Source: Paucidesulfovibrio gracilis DSM 16080 (GTDB lineage: Bacteria; Desulfobacterota; Desulfovibrionia; Desulfovibrionales; Desulfovibrionaceae). Taken from it: a DNA stretch of 64,000 nt. Position numbers and translations under genes: made by a program. Each line of letters opens with the position of its first letter. The first letter of the stretch is position 1. The DNA is taken from assembly GCF_900167125.1 (NCBI RefSeq), contig NZ_FUYC01000003.1:310001-374000 (forward strand), in the 5' to 3' direction. This document shows, one piece after another, positions 19,091-28,282 of the stretch. A model generated the notes under the pieces. The model was not told the origin of the DNA, searched no databases, and saw nothing but the letters and a program-made list of their open reading frames with translations.

Positions 19091-20293
19091 CTACAAAGCG
19101 TTCAGAACATCATCAAGCGCTGAGGCAAAAAGCGCCAAGTCCTGTTCTTCGATGATCAAGGGCGGAAGCAGGCGCAAGACATTGCCCTGTGTCAGGTTCA
19201 GAATGAATCCCCTGTCGAGCAGAGCCTTCCATACTTCCTGACCGGGAAAGGCCAACTCCACACCGATCATCAGTCCCTGTCCACGAATGGATACAATAGA
19301 ATCGGGATGTCGGTCAGCCACATCGCTGAGATGATGCACTGCCAATTCTCCCACTTCCCTGGCCCGTTCGTCCAGACGTTCTTCCCGCATAATTTTTACG
19401 ACTTCATTTGCAACGGCGGCAACCACCGGTCCCCCACCGAACGTGGTGGCATGGCTGCCGGGTTCGAACCCACGAGCGACCTCGTCGGAAGCCAGGACCG
19501 CTCCCATGGGCAGGCCGTTTGCCAACGCTTTGGCCGTTGTGAAGATATCGGGCCGCAAATTGAATTTTTGATGCGCCCAAAACCGTCCCGTACGGCACAA
19601 TCCCGTCTGCACTTCATCCACGATAAGCAGGAAGTTCTGATGTTCTCGCAGGGTCTTGAGTGTTTCCAAAAATTCCGGAGCCAGAGGACGGACACCGCCT
19701 TCTCCCTGAACGACTTCGACCATGACGGCGGCGGTAGCCGGGGAGATGGCATCGCGAAGCGCCTGAGCGTCGTTGAAGGGAATGGTCCGGAATCCTTCCG
19801 GCAGTGGGCCGAAACCGTCCTTAATTTTTCCTTCCTGCCCCGTGGCCGTTAGGGTCGCAAGGGTACGGCCATGAAAGGAGCCTTCCAGGGTGATGATTTC
19901 ATGGGCGTCGGCATGGCGAATATGGTGCATATACCGTCGCGCCAACTTGATGGCGCCTTCATTGGCTTCTGCACCGGAATTGCAAAAAAAGACCTTGTCC
20001 GCATGACAGGTTTCCAGCAGTGCTTCAGCCAGCAGGATTTGTGGCTCTTGATAAAAAAGGTTCGAAATATGCCCCAGTGTGGCGGCCTGTTTCAGCATGG
20101 CTTCCTGCAGACGGGCATTGCAGTGGCCCAGTCCATTTACAGCGATGCCAGCGAGCAGGTCGATATATTCACGCCCCTCGGGGTCGTAGAGTCGGCATCC
20201 CGCGCTTTTGGCAACGGCCAAGGGATACCGGCCATAGGTGTGCATGATGCTGTTTTGTTCCCGTTGCACCCATTCCTGATAGGTCGACGACAT
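19091..20293 (-). CDS. argD: Acetylornithine aminotransferase
   Basis: 400 residues, a full-length class III PLP aminotransferase. It shows FCNSGAEANEGAIKLAR, the PLP-contact VDEVQTGLCRTG, and the Schiff-base lysine in TTAKALANG. It converts N-acetylglutamate semialdehyde to acetylornithine in arginine synthesis and may also serve as succinyl-DAP aminotransferase. The ATG at 20293 lies 30 bases after the dut stop, so cotranscription is likely. Ornithine or GABA aminotransferase is less likely given the length and motifs. Confidence 0.93.
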   Translation of the reverse strand: MSSTYQEWVQREQNSIMHTYGRYPLAVAKSAGCRLYDPEGREYIDLLAGIAVNGLGHCNARLQEAMLKQAATLGHISNLFYQEPQILLAEALLETCHADKVFFCNSGAEANEGAIKLARRYMHHIRHADAHEIITLEGSFHGRTLATLTATGQEGKIKDGFGPLPEGFRTIPFNDAQALRDAISPATAAVMVEVVQGEGGVRPLAPEFLETLKTLREHQNFLLIVDEVQTGLCRTGRFWAHQKFNLRPDIFTTAKALANGLPMGAVLASDEVARGFEPGSHATTFGGGPVVAAVANEVVKIMREERLDERAREVGELAVHHLSDVADRHPDSIVSIRGQGLMIGVELAFPGQEVWKALLDRGFILNLTQGNVLRLLPPLIIEEQDLALFASALDDVLNAL

Positions 20294-20323
20294 GATAGAA
20301 TGATCCTCCGTGCGAAGTGTTGT

Positions 20324-20797
20324 TCAGAAGGTACCGGTATGACCGAATCCACCCGCACCACGGTCCGTGTCCGAAAGTTCGTCCACGGGCAGGATGCGGG
20401 CTTGGCGCACGGGCAGCAGCACCAGTTGAGCGATGCGTTGTCCGCGCGCCACAACTCGTCGCTCCCCGGAGGTGTTCAGGAGGGAGACGATGATTTCGCC
20501 ACGGTAATCGGGATCAATAACACCGACTCCCTGGCTTACGGTGAGTCCCTGCTTAGTGCCGAGTCCGCTTCTGGAAAAAATAAATCCGGCCCAACCCGGT
20601 TCTGAAATTTCCATGCGGATTCCCGTGCTGATGGCCAGGCGTTCCCCCGGGGCAAGGTGTTTTTCGGACTCGTCGAAACAGGCTCGCAGATCAAGTCCGG
20701 CGGAATGGATTGTTCCGTAAGCGAGTTCTTGTTTCTGCCAGACAGGGTGGGTAAAATGAATTTTGACGTCTATTGGGGTCGTGAAATCCTGGGTCAT
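20324..20797 (-). CDS. dut: dUTP diphosphatase (dUTPase)
   Basis: 157 residues, trimeric dUTPase size. Conserved motifs are SRSGLG, the uracil-binding GVIDPDYRGEI, RGQRIAQLVLLP and the C-terminal arm RGAGGFGHTG that closes over the triphosphate. It hydrolyses dUTP to dUMP, preventing uracil incorporation and feeding thymidylate synthesis. ATG start with GGAG seven bases upstream. It is divergent from glgP and followed by argD. Confidence 0.96.
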   Translation of the reverse strand: MTQDFTTPIDVKIHFTHPVWQKQELAYGTIHSAGLDLRACFDESEKHLAPGERLAISTGIRMEISEPGWAGFIFSRSGLGTKQGLTVSQGVGVIDPDYRGEIIVSLLNTSGERRVVARGQRIAQLVLLPVRQARILPVDELSDTDRGAGGFGHTGTF

Positions 20798-20945
20798 TTA
20801 TGCTCCTTCATGATACTGACGGTTGTAAATGAACCGAAAGCGTCCTGGTGTCAAACCGTGATTGCCTGTCGAAGCGTATTGCGCTTTCGTTCCGCTGTCG
20901 ATAGACGAATAAGAAAAGAAAAATCCATCACGCAAGGAGTGTCCC

Positions 20946-23510
20946 ATGCGTCCGTTGAAAACATTTAGTGCCGTACCCCGACTTCCCGACTCCCTTTTCG
21001 GCCTTTGGGAGTTGGCGTATAATTGCTGGTTTGCCTGGAATAGTGAAATATCATCTCTTTTCGCCACCATGCATCCTTCCCTGTGGGAAGAATGCCGTGA
21101 AAATCCCGTCATTTTCCTCCACCGTCTGCCCCAGAAGATATTGGTGGAATTGAGCGAAGATGACTTTTTTCTTCAGCGTCTCCAGGAGGCGTTGGCCTCT
21201 CTCCGCCACTACGTCAGCAAGGCGGGCAACAGCACCAGTTTGCCCGACATGGACGATGCGCGTCCGGCCGTGACGTATTTTAGTCTGGAATATGGTATTG
21301 CCACATGCCTGCCCATCTATTCCGGCGGGTTGGGCATTTTAGCGGGCGACCATCTGAAGTCCGCATCGGATCTGAACCTGCCCCTGAACGGGGTGGGTCT
21401 CTGCTATAGGGAAGGATATTTCCGGCAGTATATGACGCCGGACGGCTGGCAACAGGAGCGATATCCAGATTATGATTTTGAGGAGTTGCCGCTTCAGCCG
21501 GTAAAGGACGAGAAAGGGAATCGAATCACCGTGGATGTGGATCTGGCTGGTCAACGTCTGCTCGCCCAGGCATGGCTTTGTCGGGTCGGGCGTATCTCCC
21601 TTTACCTGCTGGATGCCAATATCCCTGAGAATCCGCCGGAGCTTCGGGCCATAACCTCCAGACTCTACGGCGGAGATCTTGAAATGCGCCTGTGTCAGGA
21701 GATGTTGCTTGGTGTTGGCGGAGTTCGTCTTATGCATCGGCTTGGCCTGCCGCCGACCGTCGTCCATATGAACGAAGGACACTCCGCGTTCGCAGCTCTC
21801 GAACGGATTCGTATTTTTATGCGGGAACATGGTCTCAGCTTTGAAGCCGCGCAGGAAATGGCCGCTTCCACAAGCGTATTCACCACACATACTCCGGTTC
21901 CGGCAGGGAACGACCGCTTCCCACCGGAGCTTATGGCCCGCTATTTTGAGCCGTACGCCCGGGACATGGGACTGTCATTCAAAGTGTTTTTGGCACTTGG
22001 GAGAGAGGATCCCCGCAACGACCAGGAAGCGTTTTGTATGACGGTGCTGGCGTTGCGGCTTTCACGGTTCAACAACGGAGTCAGCCGGCTGCACGGCAAG
22101 GTCTCCCGCAAGATGTGGAAACGAGTCTGGCCTCAATTTCCAGTGGAGGATGTTCCCATCGGGGCCATAACGAACGGTGTGCATATGCCGACCTGGGTGG
22201 CCCCAGATATGGCCCTCGTTTATGACCGATATCTTGGTTCCAATTGGCGAGAAGATCCGGACTGTACACGCGTATGGAACAATGCGGATACCATTCCTGA
22301 TGCTGAGTTGTGGCGCACGCACGAGCGAATGCGGGAGCGCTTGGTGGACTTCGTTCGCAAACGTCTGCGTCGGCAGCTTCTGGAAAAAGGAGCCAGAGCC
22401 AGGGAATTGCAGGCCGCTGATGAGGTGTTGGATCCTCGTGCTCTGACCATCGGGTTTGCCCGGCGTTTTGCTACATATAAAAGAGCCAACATTTTGCTTT
22501 TGGACGAGGAGCGGTTGTTGCGGCTTCTGTCAAACCGTCAACGTCCCGTACAGTTTATTTTTGCGGGCAAGGCCCACCCAGCCGACAACGACGGAAAACG
22601 ACTCATTCAAAAGCTCATTGAATTATGCCGTCGGAAAGAAACCAGATACTCCCTGGTGTTTTTAGAAGATTACGACATGAAAATCGCCATGCACATGGTC
22701 CAGGGGTGCGATGTTTGGCTGAACACGCCGCGCCGCCCTTTGGAGGCCTGCGGCACGAGCGGGATGAAGGCCATGGCCAATGGCGTGCTCCAGCTTTCCA
22801 CATTGGACGGCTGGTGGGATGAGGCTTTTCAGCCCGACAATTCGGTGGGCTTCTCCATCGGCATGGGAGAGGAATACGAGGACCACGCATATCAGGATTT
22901 CGTTGAAAGCCAGACACTGTACACGGTGTTGGAGAGTGATGTGGTTCCGGATTTCTATGATCGTGGTCATGGGAATCTGCCGCGAAGCTGGATCCATAAA
23001 ATGAAAAAAGGCATCGGGGAACTGGGACCGTTTTTCAATGCGCACCGAATGGTCGAGGATTATGCCGAACATGCCTATTCTCCTGCGTATAACAGCGGGG
23101 TTGCCCTTGCGCGGGACGCGTTTGGACCAGCAAAAGAGTTGGCCTCCTGGCGCATGAATCTGATGACGCAGTGGGGCGGTCTGGCCATACGCAATGTGCG
23201 GGCCGAGGCCACGGAACGCGTTTATGTTGGAGAGCCGATTACGGTTTGGGCCGAAGTGCAACTCAATGGTGTCTCCCCGGCGGATGTGCGGGTGGAGGCA
23301 TATCATGGATTGTTGGACAAGGACGGCGAGTTTTCGTTTCGAAAGACCACGGAAATGTACGAAAATCAGGGCATGGATGACGGCTGGCGGTTGTATCGTT
23401 GTGAAATTCAACCCAGGGATCCGGGGCGATTCGGTTTTACGGTCAGAATAATGCCCAGCCATCCACTTTTGCCTGATCCGCATAGCCTTGGCTTAATTCG
23501 GTGGGCGTGA
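20946..23510 (+). CDS. glgP: Alpha-glucan (glycogen/maltodextrin) phosphorylase
   Basis: 854 residues. The N-terminal DUF3417 domain marks the short, Thermotoga/archaeal-like phosphorylase branch. SLEYGI and IYSGGLGILAGDHLKSASDL carry the conserved catalytic-domain segments, and the PLP lysine is in GTSGMKAMANG. It releases glucose-1-phosphate from glycogen. The start ATG follows AAGGAG. It is divergent from dut with 148 bases between. No other glycogen genes are in the window. A weak hairpin (23546-23561) may end the transcript. Confidence 0.95.
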   Translation: MRPLKTFSAVPRLPDSLFGLWELAYNCWFAWNSEISSLFATMHPSLWEECRENPVIFLHRLPQKILVELSEDDFFLQRLQEALASLRHYVSKAGNSTSLPDMDDARPAVTYFSLEYGIATCLPIYSGGLGILAGDHLKSASDLNLPLNGVGLCYREGYFRQYMTPDGWQQERYPDYDFEELPLQPVKDEKGNRITVDVDLAGQRLLAQAWLCRVGRISLYLLDANIPENPPELRAITSRLYGGDLEMRLCQEMLLGVGGVRLMHRLGLPPTVVHMNEGHSAFAALERIRIFMREHGLSFEAAQEMAASTSVFTTHTPVPAGNDRFPPELMARYFEPYARDMGLSFKVFLALGREDPRNDQEAFCMTVLALRLSRFNNGVSRLHGKVSRKMWKRVWPQFPVEDVPIGAITNGVHMPTWVAPDMALVYDRYLGSNWREDPDCTRVWNNADTIPDAELWRTHERMRERLVDFVRKRLRRQLLEKGARARELQAADEVLDPRALTIGFARRFATYKRANILLLDEERLLRLLSNRQRPVQFIFAGKAHPADNDGKRLIQKLIELCRRKETRYSLVFLEDYDMKIAMHMVQGCDVWLNTPRRPLEACGTSGMKAMANGVLQLSTLDGWWDEAFQPDNSVGFSIGMGEEYEDHAYQDFVESQTLYTVLESDVVPDFYDRGHGNLPRSWIHKMKKGIGELGPFFNAHRMVEDYAEHAYSPAYNSGVALARDAFGPAKELASWRMNLMTQWGGLAIRNVRAEATERVYVGEPITVWAEVQLNGVSPADVRVEAYHGLLDKDGEFSFRKTTEMYENQGMDDGWRLYRCEIQPRDPGRFGFTVRIMPSHPLLPDPHSLGLIRWA

Positions 23511-23768
23511 GCACGTCATTCTCGTCAAACGCTGTGCGTGCCTTTGGCATCCTTTGATGCCAGCTTTGCTGTTTCTTTCTTCATCTCAGTCGATTACCTC
23601 TCATTTTTTTTGGGGGGGCAGGTGGGATTCCACAAGGGGATCTCACCTGATTGATAATGGCATTTTACAATTCCAAAGAAATGAGGTCAAAAAAAAAGCT
23701 TCCAAACAGTCTTGATCACATTTTTGTCAAAAAAACAGTGTTGACGTGGGGGGAGAATTGTGGTTTTT
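23511..23768. other. Intergenic region upstream of the glutamate synthase promoter
   Basis: AT-rich with several homopolymer tracts. It contains the small hairpin GGCATC / GATGCC (23546-23561) followed by a T-rich stretch, a possible weak terminator for glgP, and an imperfect inverted repeat around 23617-23650. I see no gene in it. Confidence 0.5.
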
Positions 23769-23797
23769 TTGCCGTCCTGATCAAAATGGGGTATACA
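23769..23797 (+). promoter_or_regulatory. Sigma-70 promoter of the glutamate synthase operon
   Basis: TTGCCG (23769-23774), 17-base spacer, TATACA (23792-23797). Transcription would start near 23804, which argues that the most upstream GTG (23802) is not the real start of the first gene. Confidence 0.6.
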
Positions 23798-23852
23798 GCA
23801 GGTGATTCGTCACCCACAGCAACCTCCAAACATCCCCAACGAGGTGTTCAAA

Positions 23853-25379
23853 GTGCTGTTTCAGCCGATCAACAAAAATTATCATGAATTCGTCATCGAC
23901 AGGGACAAGGATCGTTGCATCAATTGCAAGGTCTGTGTCCGGCAATGTTCCTACGAGGCGCATTATTGGGATGAAAACCGGCAAAAGGTCATGCACGACA
24001 ACAGCAAATGCATCGGTTGCCATCGCTGCGAAGCGCTTTGTCCCACTGCGGCCTTGACCATCCGCCGGAACCGTTCTGAATTTCGCCCCAACGCCAACTG
24101 GCGACCAGTGTTTTTGCAAAACATTTACAAACAGGCCGACACCGGTGGCGTGCTTCTGGCAGGCATGGGAAGTCCCGTGGATATCCCTGTCTACTGGGAT
24201 CGGCTGTTGTTGGATGCCAGCCAGGTGACCAACCCTTCCATCGACCCGCTGCGCGAGCCAATGGAGCTGCGTACGTTTCTTGGTGCCAAGCCTGACAAAG
24301 TGGAACTGGGCAACGATGCCGAAGGCAAGCCGGTTTTGAAAACCAAGCTGGCTCCCCAGATCAAGCTGGACACCCCCATCATGTTTGCGGCCATGAGCTT
24401 CGGCGCCATCAATTTCAATTTGCATCGGGCCATGGCTCGGGCCGCCACGGAATTAAAGACTGCCTACAATACCGGAGAAGGCGGACTGCATCGTTCTCTT
24501 TTCAAGTATGGTCAGCACACCATCGTGCAGGTTGCTTCGGGACGTTTTGGTGTTCACCGGGATTATCTCAACGCCGGATGCGGCATTGAAATCAAGATCG
24601 GCCAGGGAGCCAAACCGGGTATCGGTGGCCATCTGCCGGGCGAAAAGATCAACGATAAGGTCTCTGAAACGCGCATGATTCCCATTGGATCGGATGCGAT
24701 CAGCCCGGCACCACACCACGACATTTATTCCATTGAGGATTTGCTCCAGCTTATTTTTGCGCTCAAGGAGGCCAGCGAATACAAGGTTCCGGTTTCCGTG
24801 AAGATTGCAGCCGTGCACAATGTCGCGGCCATTGCGTCGGGAGTTGTCCGCGCCGGAGCCGACATCATCACCGTGGATGGCATGCGAGGCGGCACCGGTG
24901 CCGCTCCCGCCATGATTCGAGATAATGTAGGCATCCCCATTGAATTGGCACTGGCCTCGGTGGATCAACGCCTACGGGACGAAGGTATCCGACACAAAGC
25001 CTCCGTGGTGGCGGCTGGTGGTATCCGTTGCTCTGCGGACGTGGTCAAGGCCATCGCTCTTGGAGCCGACGCTGTATACATCGGAACAGCCACCCTGCTT
25101 TCTGTGGGGTGTACATTATGCGGTCGTTGTTACACAGGGAAGTGTCCTTGGGGCATCGCAACCAACGACCCGCGACTTTCCAAACGCCAGAATCCCGATG
25201 TAGCCTCCGGCAAGCTGGTAAATCTGGTACAGGCCTGGAGTCATGAAATTCAGGAGATGCTGGGCGGCATGGGACTCAATTCCATCGAAAGCCTGCGTGG
25301 AAACCGTGACAAGCTTCGCGGGGTCGGCCTGAGTGAAACGGAACTGGACATCCTCGGCGTCAAGCACGCCGGAAGGTAG
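23853..25379 (+). CDS. Glutamate synthase FMN-binding subunit with N-terminal ferredoxin domain (archaeal GltB2 type)
   Basis: 508 residues from the GTG at 23853, which has GAGG eight bases upstream; the frame is open to a GTG at 23802, but that coincides with the predicted transcription start. The N-terminus carries two 4Fe-4S motifs (CINCKVCVRQC and CIGCHRCEALC). The rest is the glutamate synthase FMN barrel with FAAMSFGAIN, GEGG, VDGMRGGTGAAP and AGGIRCSADV. A 3Fe-4S motif follows as C-x5-C-x4-C in VGCTLCGRCYTGKCPWGIAT. It reduces the imine of 2-oxoglutarate to glutamate using electrons from the ferredoxin modules. First gene of the split glutamate synthase operon. Confidence 0.9.
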   Translation: MLFQPINKNYHEFVIDRDKDRCINCKVCVRQCSYEAHYWDENRQKVMHDNSKCIGCHRCEALCPTAALTIRRNRSEFRPNANWRPVFLQNIYKQADTGGVLLAGMGSPVDIPVYWDRLLLDASQVTNPSIDPLREPMELRTFLGAKPDKVELGNDAEGKPVLKTKLAPQIKLDTPIMFAAMSFGAINFNLHRAMARAATELKTAYNTGEGGLHRSLFKYGQHTIVQVASGRFGVHRDYLNAGCGIEIKIGQGAKPGIGGHLPGEKINDKVSETRMIPIGSDAISPAPHHDIYSIEDLLQLIFALKEASEYKVPVSVKIAAVHNVAAIASGVVRAGADIITVDGMRGGTGAAPAMIRDNVGIPIELALASVDQRLRDEGIRHKASVVAAGGIRCSADVVKAIALGADAVYIGTATLLSVGCTLCGRCYTGKCPWGIATNDPRLSKRQNPDVASGKLVNLVQAWSHEIQEMLGGMGLNSIESLRGNRDKLRGVGLSETELDILGVKHAGR

Positions 25380-25387
25380 GCACGAGT

Positions 25388-25840
25388 ATGAAGCGCGTTT
25401 ACCCGAACAGGGAATATTGTATCGGCTGCCATCTGTGTGAGCTGGCCTGCATCACGGCCCATTCCAAATCCGGCGATCTCATCATTGCGTATACTGAGGA
25501 ACGTCCGGATGACGGGCTTTCCCCGTGCAAAAAAATATTCCAGAAGGGATCGGAGTGTGTGGCGATCAGCTGCCGGCATTGCGACGATCCCTCCTGCGTT
25601 GCCGCTTGCATTTCCGGGGCGTTGCACAAGGATCCGGAAACCGGCGAAACCGTTTACGACCGTGAAAAATGCGTGGGTTGCTGGTCTTGCCTTATGGCTT
25701 GCCCGTATGGGGCTATTCGCCGTCACCCCGCGGAAAATAAAATCGTGAAATGCGATTTGTGTCACGGCAGGGAAGAGGGACCGGCGTGTGTGCAGGCCTG
25801 TCCGAACCAGGCTTTGAAATACGAAGACCGCGACGACTAA
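25388..25840 (+). CDS. 4Fe-4S ferredoxin-type electron transfer subunit (HycB/CooF-like)
   Basis: 150 residues, rich in cysteine, with four cluster motifs: CIGCHLCELAC near the N-terminus, CRHCDDPSCVAAC, CVGCWSCLMAC, and CDLCHGREEGPACVQAC. This is the DMSO reductase/HycB-like iron-sulfur subunit pattern. It probably passes electrons between the FAD oxidoreductase encoded next and the FMN subunit encoded before. It starts eight bases after the previous stop. No signal peptide, so it is cytoplasmic. Confidence 0.9.
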   Translation: MKRVYPNREYCIGCHLCELACITAHSKSGDLIIAYTEERPDDGLSPCKKIFQKGSECVAISCRHCDDPSCVAACISGALHKDPETGETVYDREKCVGCWSCLMACPYGAIRRHPAENKIVKCDLCHGREEGPACVQACPNQALKYEDRDD

Positions 25841-25876
25841 TTCGCCGAATCCATCGAACGCACGCAAGAGGGCAAC

Positions 25877-27163
25877 ATGAAATATGTACTCATTGGAAAT
25901 GGCGTGGCCACCATTGGGGCCATCGAGGGAATCCGTAAGCATGATCGAGAATCCGAGATTGTTGCTGTCGGGAGCGAACAGTCCGCCCCCTACGGCCGGC
26001 CGCTGATCTCCTATCTCTTAGCCGGAAAAATTAATCGGGAACAGCTGGCGTTGCGACCGGAAGAATTCTACCGCAAAAATAAAGTGCAACTGCGCTTGGG
26101 CACCACTGTAACGGGCATTGACGCAAAGAAAAAACGGATTAGCACCGATGCCGGGGAAAACATTGAATATGATCGTCTGCTCGTTGCAACGGGCGGCAAG
26201 CCGTTCACTCCGCCTATCCCCGGTGGTGACGGACCGGATGTCTATAACTTCACCAATCTGGACCATGCGCAGACATTGATCGGCATGGCCAAGGACGTGC
26301 AAAAAGCCGTCGTTGTCGGCGGTGGACTTATCGGACTCAAGGCCGCGGAATCCTTGTTTGACAGAGGGGTCGAGGTTTCCATTCTGGAGTTGTCGCCACG
26401 TATTCTTTCGTTGGCGTTCGATGCCAATGCCGCCCGGCTTGCGGCGCGGCGCCTGGATGAAGTCGGCTTGTCCGTCCATTGCGGAGTCACGGCAAAACAG
26501 ATCGATCGTGATGCATCGGGGCGCGTTTGCGGCGTAAGATGTACCGACGGTACGTATATTCCTACGGAAATTGTGGTGATTGCCATCGGTGTTGTTCCTA
26601 ATACGGAGCTTGCTGAAGCTGCAGGACTCAACGTGGATCGCGGTATCGTGGTGGACGATCTGATGCGGACCAGTGATGCGGACGTTTTTTCCGCCGGAGA
26701 CGTGGCCCAGGCCCGGGATCTGCTTCACGACGAAAACCGCGTTGTGCCGATTTGGACCAATGCCTACAATCAAGGCTACTGTGCGGGAAAAAATATGGCC
26801 GAGAAAGAAACGCCCTATATCGGCGGATTGGCCATGAACTCCATCAGTTTTTACGGGTTGCCCACGATTTCCGTTGGCACAGTGAATCCCCCCGACGATG
26901 ACACAGGGTACGAAGTCGAGGCCATGCTCGACGAACGCAAGCAAGCCTACCGTAAGCTTGTGTTCCATGAGAATCGACTTGTGGGGTACGTGCTGGTGGG
27001 GGATATCGACCAGGCCGGGCTATACACGTCCTTCATCAAATTCCAGATCAACATTACTCCGGAGATGCGGCAGGGGCTGGCACAGGGGCAACCCGACGTG
27101 CTCATGTGGCCTGACCGTTTCTTTGACGATACCTGGAATCCCAACTGGGTCGACAAGGATTAG
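25877..27163 (+). CDS. NAD(P)/FAD-dependent oxidoreductase (NADH oxidase-like)
   Basis: 428 residues. The FAD motif at the N-terminus is GNGVATIGAIEGI, the central NAD(P)H motif is VVGGGLIGLKAAESL, and the second FAD motif is ADVFSAGDVAQA. No redox-active CxxC pair is seen, which places it with the NADH oxidase/rubredoxin reductase class. In this operon it likely supplies electrons to the ferredoxin subunit and hence to glutamate synthase, replacing the usual GltD. NADH versus NADPH cannot be decided from the motif alone. Confidence 0.88.
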   Translation: MKYVLIGNGVATIGAIEGIRKHDRESEIVAVGSEQSAPYGRPLISYLLAGKINREQLALRPEEFYRKNKVQLRLGTTVTGIDAKKKRISTDAGENIEYDRLLVATGGKPFTPPIPGGDGPDVYNFTNLDHAQTLIGMAKDVQKAVVVGGGLIGLKAAESLFDRGVEVSILELSPRILSLAFDANAARLAARRLDEVGLSVHCGVTAKQIDRDASGRVCGVRCTDGTYIPTEIVVIAIGVVPNTELAEAAGLNVDRGIVVDDLMRTSDADVFSAGDVAQARDLLHDENRVVPIWTNAYNQGYCAGKNMAEKETPYIGGLAMNSISFYGLPTISVGTVNPPDDDTGYEVEAMLDERKQAYRKLVFHENRLVGYVLVGDIDQAGLYTSFIKFQINITPEMRQGLAQGQPDVLMWPDRFFDDTWNPNWVDKD

Positions 27164-27184
27164 CCCCGCTTATCAGGAGGAACA

Positions 27185-28282
27185 ATGAAAGCGCCAGAAC
27201 GCTATTACGATTTTCAAAAGGATATTTCCGGTTGCGGGGTCTTCGGGGTCATCGACACCAAGCGTGGCTTGATCCCCGGACAGGTACCCATCGACGGCAT
27301 GGCCTGCATGCATGACCGGGGAAACGGTCTTGGTGGTGGGTTCGCCGCTTACGGCATTTACCCGGAGCATGCGGAAGAATACGCGTTGCATCTCATGTGC
27401 GACCACAAACAAGCGCTTGATAAGGCGAGAGAAATAATTTTTGCCTATTTCGACGTCGAACATGATGAACCAATCCCGACCCGCCAAACACCGGTGATTA
27501 CTGATCCACCCACTGTATGGCGATTTTTTGCCACTCCACGGGCCGACTGTCCCCAGGATTGCCGGGGGCTTCCCGAGGAGGACTACGTGGTTGCCCTGGT
27601 GATGAAAATTAATACCACGGTCGCAGGTGCCTATATTTTTTCCAGCGGAAAAAACATGGGAGCCTTCAAAGGCGTTGGCTACCCTGAAGACATTGCGGAA
27701 TTCTTCCGTGTAGACGAATATTCCGCCTACCTGTGGACCGCCCACAACCGATTCCCGACGAACACGCCGGGCTGGTGGGGCGGAGCGCATCCCTTCACGC
27801 TTTTGGACTGGTCCATCGTGCACAACGGGGAAATCAGTTCCTACGGCATCAACCGGCGTTGGTTATGCGAAAACGACTATCTTTGCACCATGATGACCGA
27901 CACCGAGGTCGTTGCCTATGAACTGGATCTGTTGGTGCGCAAACACGGGTTGTCCCGACGCATGGCAAGCAAGGTTTTTGCTCCGCCCTTTTGGGATGAA
28001 ATTGAACGCATGCCCAAGTCCGAGCAGGATGTGTATTCCGCACTGCGCATGACCTATGGATCCGGAATGTTGAACGGACCATTCGCCATCCTGGTTGGCA
28101 ACAGTAAAGGGTTATGGGGGCTCAACGACCGAATTAAATTGCGTCCGCTGCTGGTTGCGGAAAAAGGCGACCAGGTGTTCATGTCCAGCGAAGAGTCTGC
28201 TGTGCGAAAGGTGAGTCCTGAACTGGACAGAGTCTGGATGCCCAAGGCCGGGGAGCCGGTGATCGTCGATTTGGAGGCCTAA
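27185..28282 (+). CDS. Glutamate synthase glutaminase subunit (class II amidotransferase, GltB1 type)
   Basis: 365 residues, an Ntn-hydrolase glutaminase. The nucleophile is Cys17 in SGCGVFGV, so the first 16 residues must be cleaved to expose it. Other family segments are HNRFPTNTPGWWGGAHPF and IVHNGEISSYG. It releases ammonia from glutamine and channels it to the FMN subunit. GGAGG lies four bases upstream of the ATG. The stop TAA abuts the ATG of the next gene. A homologous domain is the N-terminus of bacterial GltB; here it is a separate protein, as in archaea. Confidence 0.92.
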   Translation: MKAPERYYDFQKDISGCGVFGVIDTKRGLIPGQVPIDGMACMHDRGNGLGGGFAAYGIYPEHAEEYALHLMCDHKQALDKAREIIFAYFDVEHDEPIPTRQTPVITDPPTVWRFFATPRADCPQDCRGLPEEDYVVALVMKINTTVAGAYIFSSGKNMGAFKGVGYPEDIAEFFRVDEYSAYLWTAHNRFPTNTPGWWGGAHPFTLLDWSIVHNGEISSYGINRRWLCENDYLCTMMTDTEVVAYELDLLVRKHGLSRRMASKVFAPPFWDEIERMPKSEQDVYSALRMTYGSGMLNGPFAILVGNSKGLWGLNDRIKLRPLLVAEKGDQVFMSSEESAVRKVSPELDRVWMPKAGEPVIVDLEA

